A stretch of 64,000 nt of DNA from an uncultured Ruminococcus sp. (GTDB taxonomy: Bacteria; Bacillota; Clostridia; Oscillospirales; Ruminococcaceae), in NCBI GenBank assembly GCA_947169885.1, contig CAMVRM010000002.1, positions 1 to 64,000 on the forward strand. Reading direction: 5' to 3'. Both the position numbers and the translations under genes were made by a program. The notes beneath the pieces are model-generated. The model did no database searches, was not told the origin of the DNA, and saw only the letters and a program-made list of their open reading frames with translations. Positions within the stretch are counted from its first letter, which is position 1; every line of letters starts with the position of its first letter. Below are positions 9,008-16,804 of this stretch, piece by piece.

Positions 9008-9036
9008 AAAAAGGGGAGACAAGAAAGCTGTCTCCC
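9008..9036 (-). terminator. Rho-independent terminator after gene 9054-9833
   Basis: The stem GGGAGAC/GTCTCCC (9014-9020 with 9030-9036) is followed on the minus strand by a T run. Confidence 0.8.
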
Positions 9037-9053
9037 TGATAGTTTGAATTATG

Positions 9054-9833
9054 TTAAATAAGGTCAAGTTCCGAAGCCTTGAATTCTATCCAGTTGCCTG
9101 ATTTTGCTTCAAGAATGACTGAGCCAAACCCCTCGGCGAACTCGCCCAGACGTATAGACGAGGTGAGCGCATTCGGTCTGCCGAGACGCGCGGTGCGTTT
9201 GTCGAGGTAGCAGAGCGCCGAAGTGCGTGCATCGTCACCCGTCCACTCGAACTTTTCAACATCGATGTCCTGCGTCAGGTGGCGCACGCCGTTTTCATCG
9301 GGGCGGGGGAGCGTGCCTACCACATAGACGAACCTCTTTCTGAGCGCCTCGAACGCCTGTTCGTTTGTGATCTCGCCAACTGCACGGCGGTACAAAACTT
9401 CATAGCCTTCAAGCAGTTCTTTTATTTCCTCGAGGTCACGCTTTGCAAGCACCTGACGTTCGCCGTCAAGCCCAATGAGGAACGCCGCACGGCAGTCCTG
9501 ACGGTCAAAGACCGATCTCAGCGCAGTGCCTAAGCGCATGATAACTGCGGAGACAGTCTCGCCCTTTTTGGAGCGAAGTTTTTTCAGGCAGTCACCGACA
9601 GCTTGTCCGCTGAAACATATATAGATGCCGTAGTCGATAAAATGGTCAAGACTGCCCTCGCTCTTGATGATGACAGAGATATTCTTGTCCAGCAGGCTGA
9701 GGATCTTCGGGTCATCAGCCTTCATTGTCGAGCGGTATTCGGCATCATCGAATTTTTGATCTTTGATATTGACTTTTTCACTTCTTACGGTCTTTTCTGT
9801 TTCATTTTTATTTCCGAATCCAAACAAGCCCAT
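9054..9833 (-). CDS. Hypothetical cytoplasmic protein
   Basis: 259 residues; family not recognised. It begins MGLFGFGNKNE, a short Phe/Gly-rich head often seen on small cytosolic or membrane-associated Firmicute proteins, then a charged linker (residues 10-35) and a mixed alpha/beta body. It has no signal peptide, membrane helix or metal motif. Cysteines are few and scattered. The start ATG follows GGTGG; a consensus promoter lies 35 bases upstream and a terminator follows, so it is a monocistronic unit beside the DUF1848 gene. I infer no function. Confidence 0.75.
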   Translation of the reverse strand: MGLFGFGNKNETEKTVRSEKVNIKDQKFDDAEYRSTMKADDPKILSLLDKNISVIIKSEGSLDHFIDYGIYICFSGQAVGDCLKKLRSKKGETVSAVIMRLGTALRSVFDRQDCRAAFLIGLDGERQVLAKRDLEEIKELLEGYEVLYRRAVGEITNEQAFEALRKRFVYVVGTLPRPDENGVRHLTQDIDVEKFEWTGDDARTSALCYLDKRTARLGRPNALTSSIRLGEFAEGFGSVILEAKSGNWIEFKASELDLI

Positions 9834-9868
9834 TGTGATCCCACCTTTTTGCTAACCATGTTATTTTT

Positions 9869-9897
9869 ATTATAAACCATTTCTACAAAAAAGTCAA
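9869..9897 (-). promoter_or_regulatory. Sigma-A promoter for gene 9054-9833
   Basis: Minus strand: TTGACT (9892-9897), 17-base spacer, TATAAT (9869-9874). Confidence 0.8.
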
Positions 9898-10103
9898 TCA
9901 TTTTTTTTATTTTATATCGTGTAAAAGAGGTGTGTAAAAAGTGTGTAGATTTTCGGTACAGATAGGAAAAATATGGACGAACAGTGAAATATTAAACTTC
10001 AATTTCAACCTGAATTTATATCAATATTGTTTTATAGACTAATAATATTCTTACATATACCATAGAAAAAACTACACAATACTGTACTTTTAAAAATAAG
10101 GCA

Positions 10104-10138
10104 AAAGAAAAAGGAGACATGAATTTCTTCATATCTCC
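10104..10138 (-). terminator. Terminator of the tRNA operon
   Basis: On the minus strand, GGAGATATGAA pairs with TTCATGTCTCC (10113-10138, GAAA loop), followed by a T-rich run. Confidence 0.8.
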
Positions 10139-10142
10139 TCAG

Positions 10143-10213
10143 AGGCGTCACCCAGATTTGAACTGGGGATCAGGGAGTTGCAGTCCCACGCCTTACCACT
10201 TGGCTATGACGCC
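10143..10213 (-). tRNA. tRNA-Cys (GCA)
   Basis: A cloverleaf can be folded on the minus strand: acceptor GGCGTCA/TGACGCC, T-loop GTTCAAATC, anticodon loop CTGCAAC giving GCA. The 3' CCA is not encoded. It is the last gene of the six-tRNA operon. Confidence 0.95.
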
Positions 10214-10222
10214 GAATATAAG

Positions 10223-10295
10223 AGCGGATTACGAGGCTCGAACTCGCTACCTCCACCTTGGCAAGGTGGCGCTCTACCAGATGAGCTAAATCCGC
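10223..10295 (-). tRNA. tRNA-Gly (GCC)
   Basis: Acceptor GCGGATT/AATCCGC, D-loop AGCTCATCTGGTAGAGC, anticodon loop TTGCCAA giving GCC, T-loop GTTCGAGCC. CCA not encoded. Confidence 0.95.
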
Positions 10296-10303
10296 ATATG
10301 AAG

Positions 10304-10376
10304 TGCCTCCGGACGGAATCGAACCATCGACACGAGGATTTTCAGTCCTCTGCTCTACCTACTGAGCTACAGAGGC
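10304..10376 (-). tRNA. tRNA-Phe (GAA)
   Basis: Acceptor GCCTCTG with GGAGGC, anticodon loop CTGAAAA giving GAA, T-loop GTTCGATTC. CCA not encoded. Confidence 0.95.
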
Positions 10377-10434
10377 AAGACCTCGAAAGCAGTAAGTAAA
10401 GCTTTCGTGAATGCCGCACTTTATGTGCTTTGAG

Positions 10435-10508
10435 CGACCGGAATGGGGCTCGAACCCACGACCTCCAGCGTGACAGGCTGGCGTTCTAACCAACTGAACT
10501 ACCCGGCC
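10435..10508 (-). tRNA. tRNA-Asp (GTC)
   Basis: Acceptor GGCCGGG pairs with TCCGGTC (G-U pairs allowed), discriminator G as usual for Asp, anticodon loop CTGTCAC giving GTC. CCA not encoded. The 58 bases before tRNA-Phe are a spacer. Confidence 0.95.
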
Positions 10509-10511
10509 ATA

Positions 10512-10584
10512 TGGAAACTATAGGGCTCGAACCTATGACCCTCTGCTTGTAAGGCAGATGCTCTCCCAGCTGAGCTAAGCTTCC
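10512..10584 (-). tRNA. tRNA-Val (TAC), copy 2
   Basis: Acceptor GGAAGCT pairs with AGTTTCC, discriminator A, anticodon loop CTTACAA giving TAC. The gene sequence is identical to the copy at 10592-10664, seven bases upstream. Confidence 0.95.
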
Positions 10585-10591
10585 ATATGAA

Positions 10592-10664
10592 TGGAAACTA
10601 TAGGGCTCGAACCTATGACCCTCTGCTTGTAAGGCAGATGCTCTCCCAGCTGAGCTAAGCTTCC
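10592..10664 (-). tRNA. tRNA-Val (TAC), copy 1
   Basis: First gene of the tRNA operon, identical over its whole length to the next copy, including the ATGGAAA end context. This indicates a recent tandem duplication. Confidence 0.95.
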
Positions 10665-10705
10665 ATTTTTTTGAGTTTTTGTTTATCGCTTCAAGCGACT
10701 ATTAT

Positions 10706-10734
10706 ATTATACACTAAGATTCAGGGTTTGTCAA
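10706..10734 (-). promoter_or_regulatory. Sigma-A promoter of the tRNA operon
   Basis: A perfect TTGACA (10729-10734), 17-base spacer, TATAAT (10706-10711) on the minus strand, as expected for a highly expressed stable-RNA operon. Confidence 0.9.
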
Positions 10735-10797
10735 GCGTTTTTTGAAAAAAAATCAGAAACGTGACTTTGCACAAAGAACAAATAAATCACGTTACAT

Positions 10798-11541
10798 TTA
10801 CTTGTTAATTTCGCACAAAGAATAACGTTCAAATTCCTCTTCCGAGCCGTAAAACACGTTTAAGTCGATATATTTTTCTTCACCAACATAACCGTCAAGA
10901 AGTCCTGTGCAGGAGTACTGCCAGAATGTCCAGCCGTCTTTCGGGGTAAAATAAACGTCACGTATCCAGATGTCATTCTCGTCAAAATTGCCCTTGACGT
11001 ACATTTTGTATGCCGAGCCTGTCGCATAGATAACGGGCTTCACGCCGTATTCCGCTTCCAGATCGTCCAGCATACGTTTGAGCTGCGGCACGACTTCATC
11101 GGCAGGCTTGTGATCCTTGATATACTCGCCGTAGAACTCAACGTCCACAACGGGCGGCAGCATCCTGTCATAAGCCTTGACGTGTGAGATAAAATTCTCA
11201 GCCTGTGTGTCGCCGTCGCTGTCGAAGCTGAAAAAGTGATAAGCCCCCACACGCAGTCCCGACTTCTGACCCTCGGCGTAATTGTATTCAAAGCGAGTGT
11301 CGAGGAAAGAACTGCCCTCAGTCGCCTTGATGTACGCAAAATCCAGCCCCTGCGAGAGCGTCCCCCAGTCGATGTCGCCCTGATAGTTTGAAACGTCAAC
11401 ACCTCTGACGGGGTATTTTTCTTCCGAGGGGGTGTTGATGCGGATAATGTGTTTGTAAAACAGCAGCATGAAAACTGCGCAAAGAATAATAACTGCCGCA
11501 CCGACAATGATTGCAGTGCGGCTCTTTATAAGCTTTTTCAT
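10798..11541 (-). CDS. Membrane-anchored GH25 lysozyme (N-acetylmuramidase)
   Basis: 247 residues. A membrane helix at residues 9-28 anchors the protein, and the GH25 barrel follows outside the membrane. Catalytic-type residues are visible: Asp49 in GVDVSNYQG, and Asp133 and Glu135 in VVDVEFYGE. YIKATEG and GAYHFFS are further family hallmarks. It cleaves the beta-1,4 bond between MurNAc and GlcNAc and is probably used in wall remodelling. The start codon overlaps the hslO stop by four bases (ATGA), so translation is coupled. It is the last gene of the yerC operon. Confidence 0.92.
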   Translation of the reverse strand: MKKLIKSRTAIIVGAAVIILCAVFMLLFYKHIIRINTPSEEKYPVRGVDVSNYQGDIDWGTLSQGLDFAYIKATEGSSFLDTRFEYNYAEGQKSGLRVGAYHFFSFDSDGDTQAENFISHVKAYDRMLPPVVDVEFYGEYIKDHKPADEVVPQLKRMLDDLEAEYGVKPVIYATGSAYKMYVKGNFDENDIWIRDVYFTPKDGWTFWQYSCTGLLDGYVGEEKYIDLNVFYGSEEEFERYSLCEINK

Positions 11542-12416
11542 TCGGACGATTCACCTATAAGTTTCAGAATATCTTCGGACGTGAAGATGTATTTCTTGTC
11601 GCAGAAATTGCAGCAGATCTCTGTTTCCGCATCTTTTGCAAGTTCTGTAAGTTCGTTTCTGCCAAGTGAAATCAGCATACGCTCGGTGCGCTCACGGGAA
11701 CAATCGCAGACATAGTTCACCTCGAAGTCGTCAAGCACGTTCGGTTCAAGACCGTCAAGCATTTTCAGTGCGATGTCCTCGGGGGTCATGCCTTGTTCGA
11801 TCATAGCGGTAACGGAAGTCACGCCTGAAAGGTTCTTTTCAAGCTGTGAGATCGCTTCCTCGGGGGCAAAGGGGAGTACCTGTATAAGAAAACCGCCTGC
11901 ACACTTCACGGTGAGGTCGGGGTTTATCAGCACGCCCAGCGCACACGCACCGGGGGTCTGTTCGCTGACCGCAAGGTACTGTGTTATATCTTCGGCTATC
12001 TCGCCCGTGTAAATAGGTATCTGACCCGAATACGGCTCTTTAAGACCCATATCCTTAATGACTGTCAGCGTGCCGTCCCTGCCGACTGCGCCGCCCACGT
12101 CAAGCTTGCCGACGCTGTTGAGCGGAAGTTCCACTATCGGGTTCTGTATATAAGCCTTGACGTTTCCGTAGCTGTCCGAAACGGCTATCAGCACGCCGGC
12201 AGGTCCGTCACCGTCAAGACGCACGGTGAGCGAGTCTGTGTCGTTTTTCAAGCCGAAGCCCATGAGCGAAGCGCCCATTGCCAGCCGTCCCAGCGCAGCC
12301 GTACAGACTGCCGATGACTTGTTTATCTGTTCTATCCTTGAAACGATGTCAAGTCCGTCAATGGCACTGCACACCACTGAAGCATCCTTGGTTATCGCTC
12401 TGACGATCCTACTCAT
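11538..12416 (-). CDS. hslO: Hsp33 redox-regulated molecular chaperone
   Basis: 292 residues, the usual Hsp33 length. The N-terminal domain contains GRLAMGASLMG and VGGAVGRDGTLTVIKDMG. The C-terminal redox switch has the four zinc-binding cysteines as CDCSRER (CxC) and CNFCDKKY (CxxC). Under oxidation and unfolding the zinc is lost and the protein becomes a holdase for unfolded proteins. Five bases separate it from the methyltransferase stop; its GAGGAG ribosome site lies inside that gene's end. In an anaerobe this would protect against brief oxygen or chlorine stress (inference). Confidence 0.95.
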   Translation of the reverse strand: MSRIVRAITKDASVVCSAIDGLDIVSRIEQINKSSAVCTAALGRLAMGASLMGFGLKNDTDSLTVRLDGDGPAGVLIAVSDSYGNVKAYIQNPIVELPLNSVGKLDVGGAVGRDGTLTVIKDMGLKEPYSGQIPIYTGEIAEDITQYLAVSEQTPGACALGVLINPDLTVKCAGGFLIQVLPFAPEEAISQLEKNLSGVTSVTAMIEQGMTPEDIALKMLDGLEPNVLDDFEVNYVCDCSRERTERMLISLGRNELTELAKDAETEICCNFCDKKYIFTSEDILKLIGESSE

Positions 12417-12421
12417 TTTAC

Positions 12422-13189
12422 TTACTCCTCAGTTTTTATTTCATTAGGTATCCTGCGGCAGACGTATACCGCACGTTCGCTGTCATCTTCAAGCGGCGTA
12501 TCGGAATAACCGCCGAACACGCCGAGTATCTCAAAGCCTGCATCTGCGAGCAGTTCCGTCAGCACTTCATGCGAGAGGTATATCTCACGAAAGTCCTCGG
12601 AATATCTCTGCCAGCTGCCGTTTTGTTCCTCGAAGAAATCAAGCCATATGTGAACGGAGCTGTCTGTTTTGTCATATTCGTTCTGCCAGCCGCAGTACAG
12701 TCCGTCAAGATTATAGACAAAAGCATTGTCTGCAAGCACGTCACGGTGTTTATGGAGCGTATTTACGTCAAAAATAAACATACCGTCAGGGTACGCAAAC
12801 AGCGAAACGCACTTAAAAGCTTTAAGTGCGTCCTCTTTTGATGAAAGATGATCCACGCTGTCGAGCGTGCAGACGGTAACGTCTATCGTGCCGTACATAT
12901 CAAGACTGCGCATATCCTGACGCAGATACTGAATATCAAGTCCGCTGTCGAATTTCTTGTCGAGAGCGGCATTGAGCATATCGTCCGAGCTGTCAACGCC
13001 TATCACGTCATAGCCCAGCCGTGCAAGTTCCATACACAGCGAGCCTGTGCCGCAGGCGGTGTCGAGCAGTATGCCCTTTCTGCCGCCGAAGCGTTCCACC
13101 CAGCTGTCTATCTGATGCGCCATGCCTTTGTAATCAACGTTTTCTGTCAGTCTGTCATAGAAGTATGCGAAGCTTTTGTAGCCGCTCAC
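12422..13189 (-). CDS. Class I SAM-dependent methyltransferase
   Basis: 255 residues. The SAM-binding motif I is LLDTACGTGSL (about residue 41), with the acidic post-I residue in GYDVIGVDSSDDML; DVTVCTLDSVDHL is motif II-like. The start is most likely the GTG at 13189, which overlaps the yerC stop (GTGA) and follows AAGGAG. The substrate is unknown. The family is widespread next to yerC-like genes in clostridia. Operon order is yerC, methyltransferase, hslO, lysozyme. Confidence 0.85.
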   Translation of the reverse strand: MSGYKSFAYFYDRLTENVDYKGMAHQIDSWVERFGGRKGILLDTACGTGSLCMELARLGYDVIGVDSSDDMLNAALDKKFDSGLDIQYLRQDMRSLDMYGTIDVTVCTLDSVDHLSSKEDALKAFKCVSLFAYPDGMFIFDVNTLHKHRDVLADNAFVYNLDGLYCGWQNEYDKTDSSVHIWLDFFEEQNGSWQRYSEDFREIYLSHEVLTELLADAGFEILGVFGGYSDTPLEDDSERAVYVCRRIPNEIKTEE

Positions 13190-13485
13190 TTTTTCTTCTC
13201 CTTGAGCCTTTCAAAAACGATGCTGTAACCGCCCGAACCGTCATACGCAAGAGAGCGGTTGACACGGCTGATAGTTGCGGTCGATGCGCCTGTTTCTGAA
13301 ACTATATCACTGTAAACGTGGTTGTCGGTCAGGAGTTTTGCCACCTGAAATCTCTGAGAGAGAGCTTTCAGTTCGGGAACTGTGCAGAGATCCTTGAAAA
13401 ACAGCGCACATTCCTCGGTAGTCTCCAATGTGAGGATAGCTTCATAGAGCTGTTCAAGATTTTTGATCTCGATCCTTTCTTTCAT
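13186..13485 (-). CDS. yerC: YerC/YecD family TrpR-related DNA-binding protein
   Basis: 99 residues. The sequence fits the TrpR/YerC family: a helical N-terminus (LEQLYEAILTLET), PELKALSQRFQVAKLL, then a helix-turn-helix SDIVSETGASTATISRVNRSL with the Ser/Thr-rich recognition helix. It is probably a transcription factor controlling its own operon. The start follows GGAGG. No clear promoter could be read upstream. Confidence 0.9.
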   Translation of the reverse strand: MKERIEIKNLEQLYEAILTLETTEECALFFKDLCTVPELKALSQRFQVAKLLTDNHVYSDIVSETGASTATISRVNRSLAYDGSGGYSIVFERLKEKKK

Positions 13486-13697
13486 TATAATAGTTACCTC
13501 CTTCTAACTCTGATATTTCAAGTATTAAAGTGTTAAATCAGCTATTGTAATTTTAACATATTACTTCCATTAAGTAAAGTGCCGTTCTTAAATCTTTACA
13601 ATTTATTAACATTTGACCGTTTTTAACGCTGTTATGACTGATTTTGAATAACTTTGCGATGATGTTACATATAAAAACATGGTTTATCACGAAAAAA

Positions 13698-13715
13698 TTG
13701 TTAAAAATATATCAA
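13698..13715. promoter_or_regulatory. Candidate Rex (NADH-sensing repressor) site
   Basis: The 18 bases read TTGTTAA-AAAT-ATATCAA. The first half-site is perfect and the second has five of seven bases against the TTGTTAA-N4-TTAACAA pattern used by clostridial Rex. It sits about 70 bases upstream of the pflB -35 box. Rex control of fermentation genes is known in other Firmicutes; here it is only a sequence match. Confidence 0.3.
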
Positions 13716-13786
13716 TCACGATTTAGCAGAAAAAACTATACCGTTTGAGTTTAAAAAGATTTTACATAGTATGGTTGTTCATGCAC

Positions 13787-13815
13787 TTGACAACAACTAT
13801 ATATTGTGGTATTAT
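13787..13815 (+). promoter_or_regulatory. Sigma-A promoter of the split pyruvate formate-lyase operon
   Basis: TTGACA (13787-13792), 17-base spacer, TATTAT (13810-13815). Confidence 0.8.
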
Positions 13816-13837
13816 TATAGTAGGATATATTTACCAA

Positions 13838-13853
13838 GGAATAATCATATTCC
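13838..13853. promoter_or_regulatory. Palindrome in the pflB leader
   Basis: The inverted repeat GGAATA-ATCA-TATTCC lies 22 bases after the -10 box, where a repressor could bind. No regulator can be named. Confidence 0.35.
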
Positions 13854-13928
13854 AAATGGCATATACCTAATGGAAAACATATTGCGTGAGTGCAGCAGCT
13901 CATTAATATCGGGAAAGGAATGATTTTA

Positions 13929-16058
13929 GTGGCAATGGAATTTTTTCCTGAATGGGAAGGCTTTACTCCGGGAAGATGGAGCAATGCTTCGGTAAACGTG
14001 GGTGATTTTATCAAGAGAAATTACACCCCCTATGACGGTGACGAAAGTTTTCTTGCTCCTCCCAGCGAGCGTACTAAAAAGCTTTGGGCAAAGGTGCTGG
14101 ATCTTTTTGCGCAGGAGCGTGAAAAGGGCGGAGTACTTGACATGGACACAAGCATAATCTCGACAATAACCTCTCACGGAGCAGGTTATATCGACAAGGA
14201 GCTTGAACAGATAGTCGGTTTGCAGACTGACAAACCCTTAAAGCGTGCGCTCATGCCTTTCGGCGGCATAAGAATGGCAGTCTCAGCCTGCGAGCAGAAC
14301 GGCTACCACGTTGACCAGAAAGTTATAGACATTTTCACAAAGTACAGAAAAACACACAATCAGGGCGTTTTCGACGCATACACCCCCGAGATGAGGGCTG
14401 TTCGTCACGCAGGCATCATCACAGGTCTGCCCGACGCTTACGGCAGAGGGCGCATCATCGGCGATTACAGACGTGTTGCACTCTACGGCGTGAACAGGCT
14501 CATCGAGGATAAGCAGGAGCAGATCGACACCTCGCTCGTCCGCATGACCTCAAAAAACATCAGACTTCGTGAGGAACTCGCAGAGCAGAAGCGTGCGCTG
14601 GGCGAACTTATCGAACTCGGCAAGATATACGGCTGTGACATTTCCCGTCCTGCCGCAAACGCCAAGGAAGCAGTTCAGTGGCTCTACTTCGGCTATCTTG
14701 CGGCTGTCAAGGAGCAGAACGGCGCAGCAATGTCTCTCGGACGCACCTCGACTTTCCTCGACATCTATATCCAGCGTGATATGGAGAGGGGCATTCTTGA
14801 CGAGGAAGGCGCTCAGGAGCTTATCGACCACTTTATCATGAAACTGAGAATGGTCAAGTTCGCACGTACTCCCGAATACAACCAGCTGTTCTCGGGCGAC
14901 CCTCAGTGGGTAACTGAATCTATCGGCGGCGTGACCGTTGACGGTGAGCATATGGTAACAAAGAACAGCTTCCGCTATCTGCACACCCTCGAGAACTTAG
15001 GTCCTGCACCCGAGCCTAACCTGACCGTTCTGTGGAGCGTCAAGCTTCCTGCGGCATTCAAGAGATACTGCGCTAAGATCTCGATCAACACTTCCTCTAT
15101 CCAGTATGAGAACGATGACCTTATGAGAACAACTCACGGCGATGATTATGCGATCGCCTGCTGTGTATCTTCCATGAGAGTCGGCAAGGAGATGCAGTTC
15201 TTCGGCGCAAGAGCAAACCTTGCAAAGTGCCTGCTCTATGCTATCAACGGCGGTGTTGACGAAAAGCTGGGCTTGCAGGTAGGACCCAAGTACCGTCCTA
15301 TCACTGACGAAGTGCTGGACTATGACACCGTTATGGAGCGCTACATCGACATGATGGAGTGGCTCGCAGGCGTTTATGTCAACACACTTAATGTTATCCA
15401 CTATATGCACGATAAGTACTGCTATGAGCGTATCCAGATGGCTCTGCACGACAGAGATGTCAAGAGATATTTCGCAACAGGTATTGCAGGTCTTTCGGTA
15501 GTTGCTGACTCGCTGTCGGCTATCAAGTACGCAAAGGTAAAGCCTGTCCGCCGTGACATCGAGATAAAGAACAAGAAAGGCGAAGTTGTTGACATTGCCC
15601 GTGATGTTGTTGTTGATTACATTGTTGAGGGCGATTTCCCGAAGTACGGCAACAACGATGACCGTGTTGACCAGATAGCAGTCGATCTTGTACGCACATT
15701 CATGAACATGATAAGAAAGCACCACACCTACCGTGACGGCGTGCCCACAATGTCTATCCTCACCATTACTTCCAACGTGGTATACGGCAAAAAGACAGGC
15801 TCGACCCCTGACGGCAGAAAGATAGGCGTGCCTCTCGCACCGGGCGCTAACCCCATGCACGGCAGAGATACTCACGGTGCGGCGGCATCTCTTGCATCTG
15901 TTGCAAAACTTCCGTTCAGACACGCTCAGGACGGTATCTCCAACACATTCTCCATTATCCCCGATGCTTTGGGCAAGGACGATAAGGTGTTCATGGGCGA
16001 CCTTGACATCGCAAGCATTTCCGACGCACTCAGAAACGAGGACGGCGGCGAAAACTGA
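13929..16058 (+). CDS. pflB: Pyruvate formate-lyase catalytic subunit lacking its glycyl-radical domain (split PflB)
   Basis: 709 residues, against about 760 in E. coli PflB. The enzyme converts pyruvate and CoA to formate and acetyl-CoA. The likely start is GTG 13929, nine bases after AAGGA; in-frame ATGs at 13920 and 13935 are worse placed. The N-terminus ([24 protein letters not shown]) and barrel match PflB. The two catalytic cysteines are Cys411-Cys412 in [10 protein letters not shown], followed by [11 protein letters not shown]. The protein stops after [12 protein letters not shown] plus a short acidic tail, exactly where one-piece enzymes continue into the glycyl-radical domain. That domain is encoded separately at 16311-16553. 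Two tandem TGA codons end the gene. No pflA activase is adjacent. Confidence 0.93.
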   Translation: MAMEFFPEWEGFTPGRWSNASVNVGDFIKRNYTPYDGDESFLAPPSERTKKLWAKVLDLFAQEREKGGVLDMDTSIISTITSHGAGYIDKELEQIVGLQTDKPLKRALMPFGGIRMAVSACEQNGYHVDQKVIDIFTKYRKTHNQGVFDAYTPEMRAVRHAGIITGLPDAYGRGRIIGDYRRVALYGVNRLIEDKQEQIDTSLVRMTSKNIRLREELAEQKRALGELIELGKIYGCDISRPAANAKEAVQWLYFGYLAAVKEQNGAAMSLGRTSTFLDIYIQRDMERGILDEEGAQELIDHFIMKLRMVKFARTPEYNQLFSGDPQWVTESIGGVTVDGEHMVTKNSFRYLHTLENLGPAPEPNLTVLWSVKLPAAFKRYCAKISINTSSIQYENDDLMRTTHGDDYAIACCVSSMRVGKEMQFFGARANLAKCLLYAINGGVDEKLGLQVGPKYRPITDEVLDYDTVMERYIDMMEWLAGVYVNTLNVIHYMHDKYCYERIQMALHDRDVKRYFATGIAGLSVVADSLSAIKYAKVKPVRRDIEIKNKKGEVVDIARDVVVDYIVEGDFPKYGNNDDRVDQIAVDLVRTFMNMIRKHHTYRDGVPTMSILTITSNVVYGKKTGSTPDGRKIGVPLAPGANPMHGRDTHGAAASLASVAKLPFRHAQDGISNTFSIIPDALGKDDKVFMGDLDIASISDALRNEDGGEN

Positions 16059-16073
16059 TGAGGTGACCAAAAA

Positions 16074-16289
16074 ATGGGACTTATCTTAAAGGAAGAAAAC
16101 AACAACGGCGAACCCGAGGATCTGGTTTCGGTCATCGACAAGCTGATCTCTCAGGGAACCGGACATTTAGTCATCGACTTAGACGAGGAGGGCGAGGGCA
16201 TCAAGTACACCACCGTTCAGACGAATGACTGCGGAATGGGCGCTTGCGCACAGCCTACCGAGTTTCAGGACGAGGACTTTGACGAATAA
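16074..16289 (+). CDS. Small acidic Cys-containing protein of the split Pfl operon
   Basis: 71 residues, strongly acidic, family not recognised. The ATG follows GAGGTGA, 15 bases after the pflB stop; 21 bases separate it from the next gene. The middle part (DLVSVIDKLISQGTGHLVIDL) can be laid without gaps on the start of the glycyl-radical protein ([21 protein letters not shown]), with six identities in 21 and similar hydrophobic spacing. Instead of the radical loop it ends in NDCGMGACAQPTEF, a CxxxxC pair, and an acidic tail. It may be a diverged copy of the glycyl domain that docks on the same surface, or an unrelated accessory protein. It is in the same frame as both neighbours. Confidence 0.75.
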   Translation: MGLILKEENNNGEPEDLVSVIDKLISQGTGHLVIDLDEEGEGIKYTTVQTNDCGMGACAQPTEFQDEDFDE

Positions 16290-16310
16290 GCTTTGAAAGG
16301 AAGATGTATC

Positions 16311-16553
16311 ATGGCAGCAACAAACAATCAGATCGACAACCTTGTAGGACTGCTCGACGGCTATGTTGAAAAGGGCGGTCATCATCTCAACGTGAACGTA
16401 TTCGACCGTGAGACACTTATCGATGCTCAGAAGCACCCTGAGAAGTATCCCCAGCTGACAGTACGTGTTTCGGGATATGCGGTGAACTTCGTGAAGCTGA
16501 CTAAGGAACAGCAGGACGATGTTATTTCCAGAACTTTCCACGAATCTATCTGA
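16311..16553 (+). CDS. Stand-alone glycyl-radical domain of pyruvate formate-lyase (GrcA-like subunit)
   Basis: 80 residues starting at ATG 16311, after AAGGAAG. The sequence is the missing C-terminal part of Pfl[10 protein letters not shown], then [32 protein letters not shown] and [14 protein letters not shown]. Gly55 in RVSGYAV is the expected radical-bearing residue. E. coli GrcA (YfiD) carries a similar domain but serves as a spare part for oxygen-cleaved PflB. Here the catalytic gene in the same operon has no such domain, so this protein must act in trans as a permanent subunit (inference). Activation still requires a PflA-type radical-SAM enzyme encoded outside the window. Confidence 0.93.
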   Translation: MAATNNQIDNLVGLLDGYVEKGGHHLNVNVFDRETLIDAQKHPEKYPQLTVRVSGYAVNFVKLTKEQQDDVISRTFHESI

Positions 16554-16596
16554 TAAGACGTGACATAAGCATTACAGTCGGCTTGGACTCATAGTA

Positions 16597-16759
16597 AGAA
16601 CCTGTCTTCGCAAGACTCTGTACGTGTCTTTTCAACGATATTCAGTCGCTTTCTGCGTTGAAAAACCTTGCAGTGCGACAGCACAACTGCGGTTTTTCGC
16701 CTTGAAATCGACTAAATCTCGCTGAAAATCCACGCACATTTCTTGTGAAGACAGGTTCT
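16597..16759. mobile_element. MITE-like element A
   Basis: 163 bases bounded by 19-bp terminal inverted repeats starting AGAACCTGTCTTC (left 16597-16615, right 16741-16759, one mismatch). It encodes no protein. Its centre (about 16655-16695) shares the core TTGCAG.GCGACAGC.CAACTGCGGT with the element at 17218-17378. It lies between the glycyl-radical gene and its terminator. No clear target duplication was found. Confidence 0.65.
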
Positions 16760-16762
16760 AAA

Positions 16763-16801
16763 AAAGACCGCTGAGGGAAGAAAATTCTCTCGGCGGTCTT
16801 T
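16763..16801. terminator. Bidirectional terminator between the Pfl operon and gene 16805-17176
   Basis: The stem AAAGACCGC/GCGGTCTTT (16763-16771 with 16793-16801) has a long, partly paired loop. A-rich sequence on the left and T-rich sequence on the right allow use on both strands. Confidence 0.8.
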
Positions 16802-16804
16802 GTG

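Larger units (their letters stand above)
9834..10142. other. Intergenic region between gene 9054-9833 and the tRNA operon
   Basis: 309 AT-rich bases containing the promoter at 9869-9897 and, at its far end, the tRNA operon terminator. Between about 9900 and 10100 I see no gene or convincing structured element. Confidence 0.6.
13486..13928. other. Long divergent intergenic region between yerC and pyruvate formate-lyase
   Basis: 443 AT-rich bases without a gene. It holds the pflB promoter (13787-13815), a Rex-like sequence (13698-13715), a palindrome downstream of the promoter (13838-13853) and a leader of about 110 bases. I see no riboswitch fold. Confidence 0.6.

Noticed and set aside
16056..16061. 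Tandem TGA codons as recoding (selenocysteine or readthrough)
   Set aside because: Other genes here (for example rnmV and hslO) end in TGA, no SECIS-like structure was seen, and a normal ribosome site follows.
14997..16070. 357-codon minus-strand frame opposite pflB
   Set aside because: It is a shadow: Cys/His/Val-rich, with no ribosome site, and opposite a well-conserved enzyme.
13929..16553. Split PflB as a sequencing error or frameshift
   Set aside because: All three genes are in one frame, separated by three stop codons, each with its own ribosome site, and an extra 71-residue protein lies between. A single error cannot produce this.
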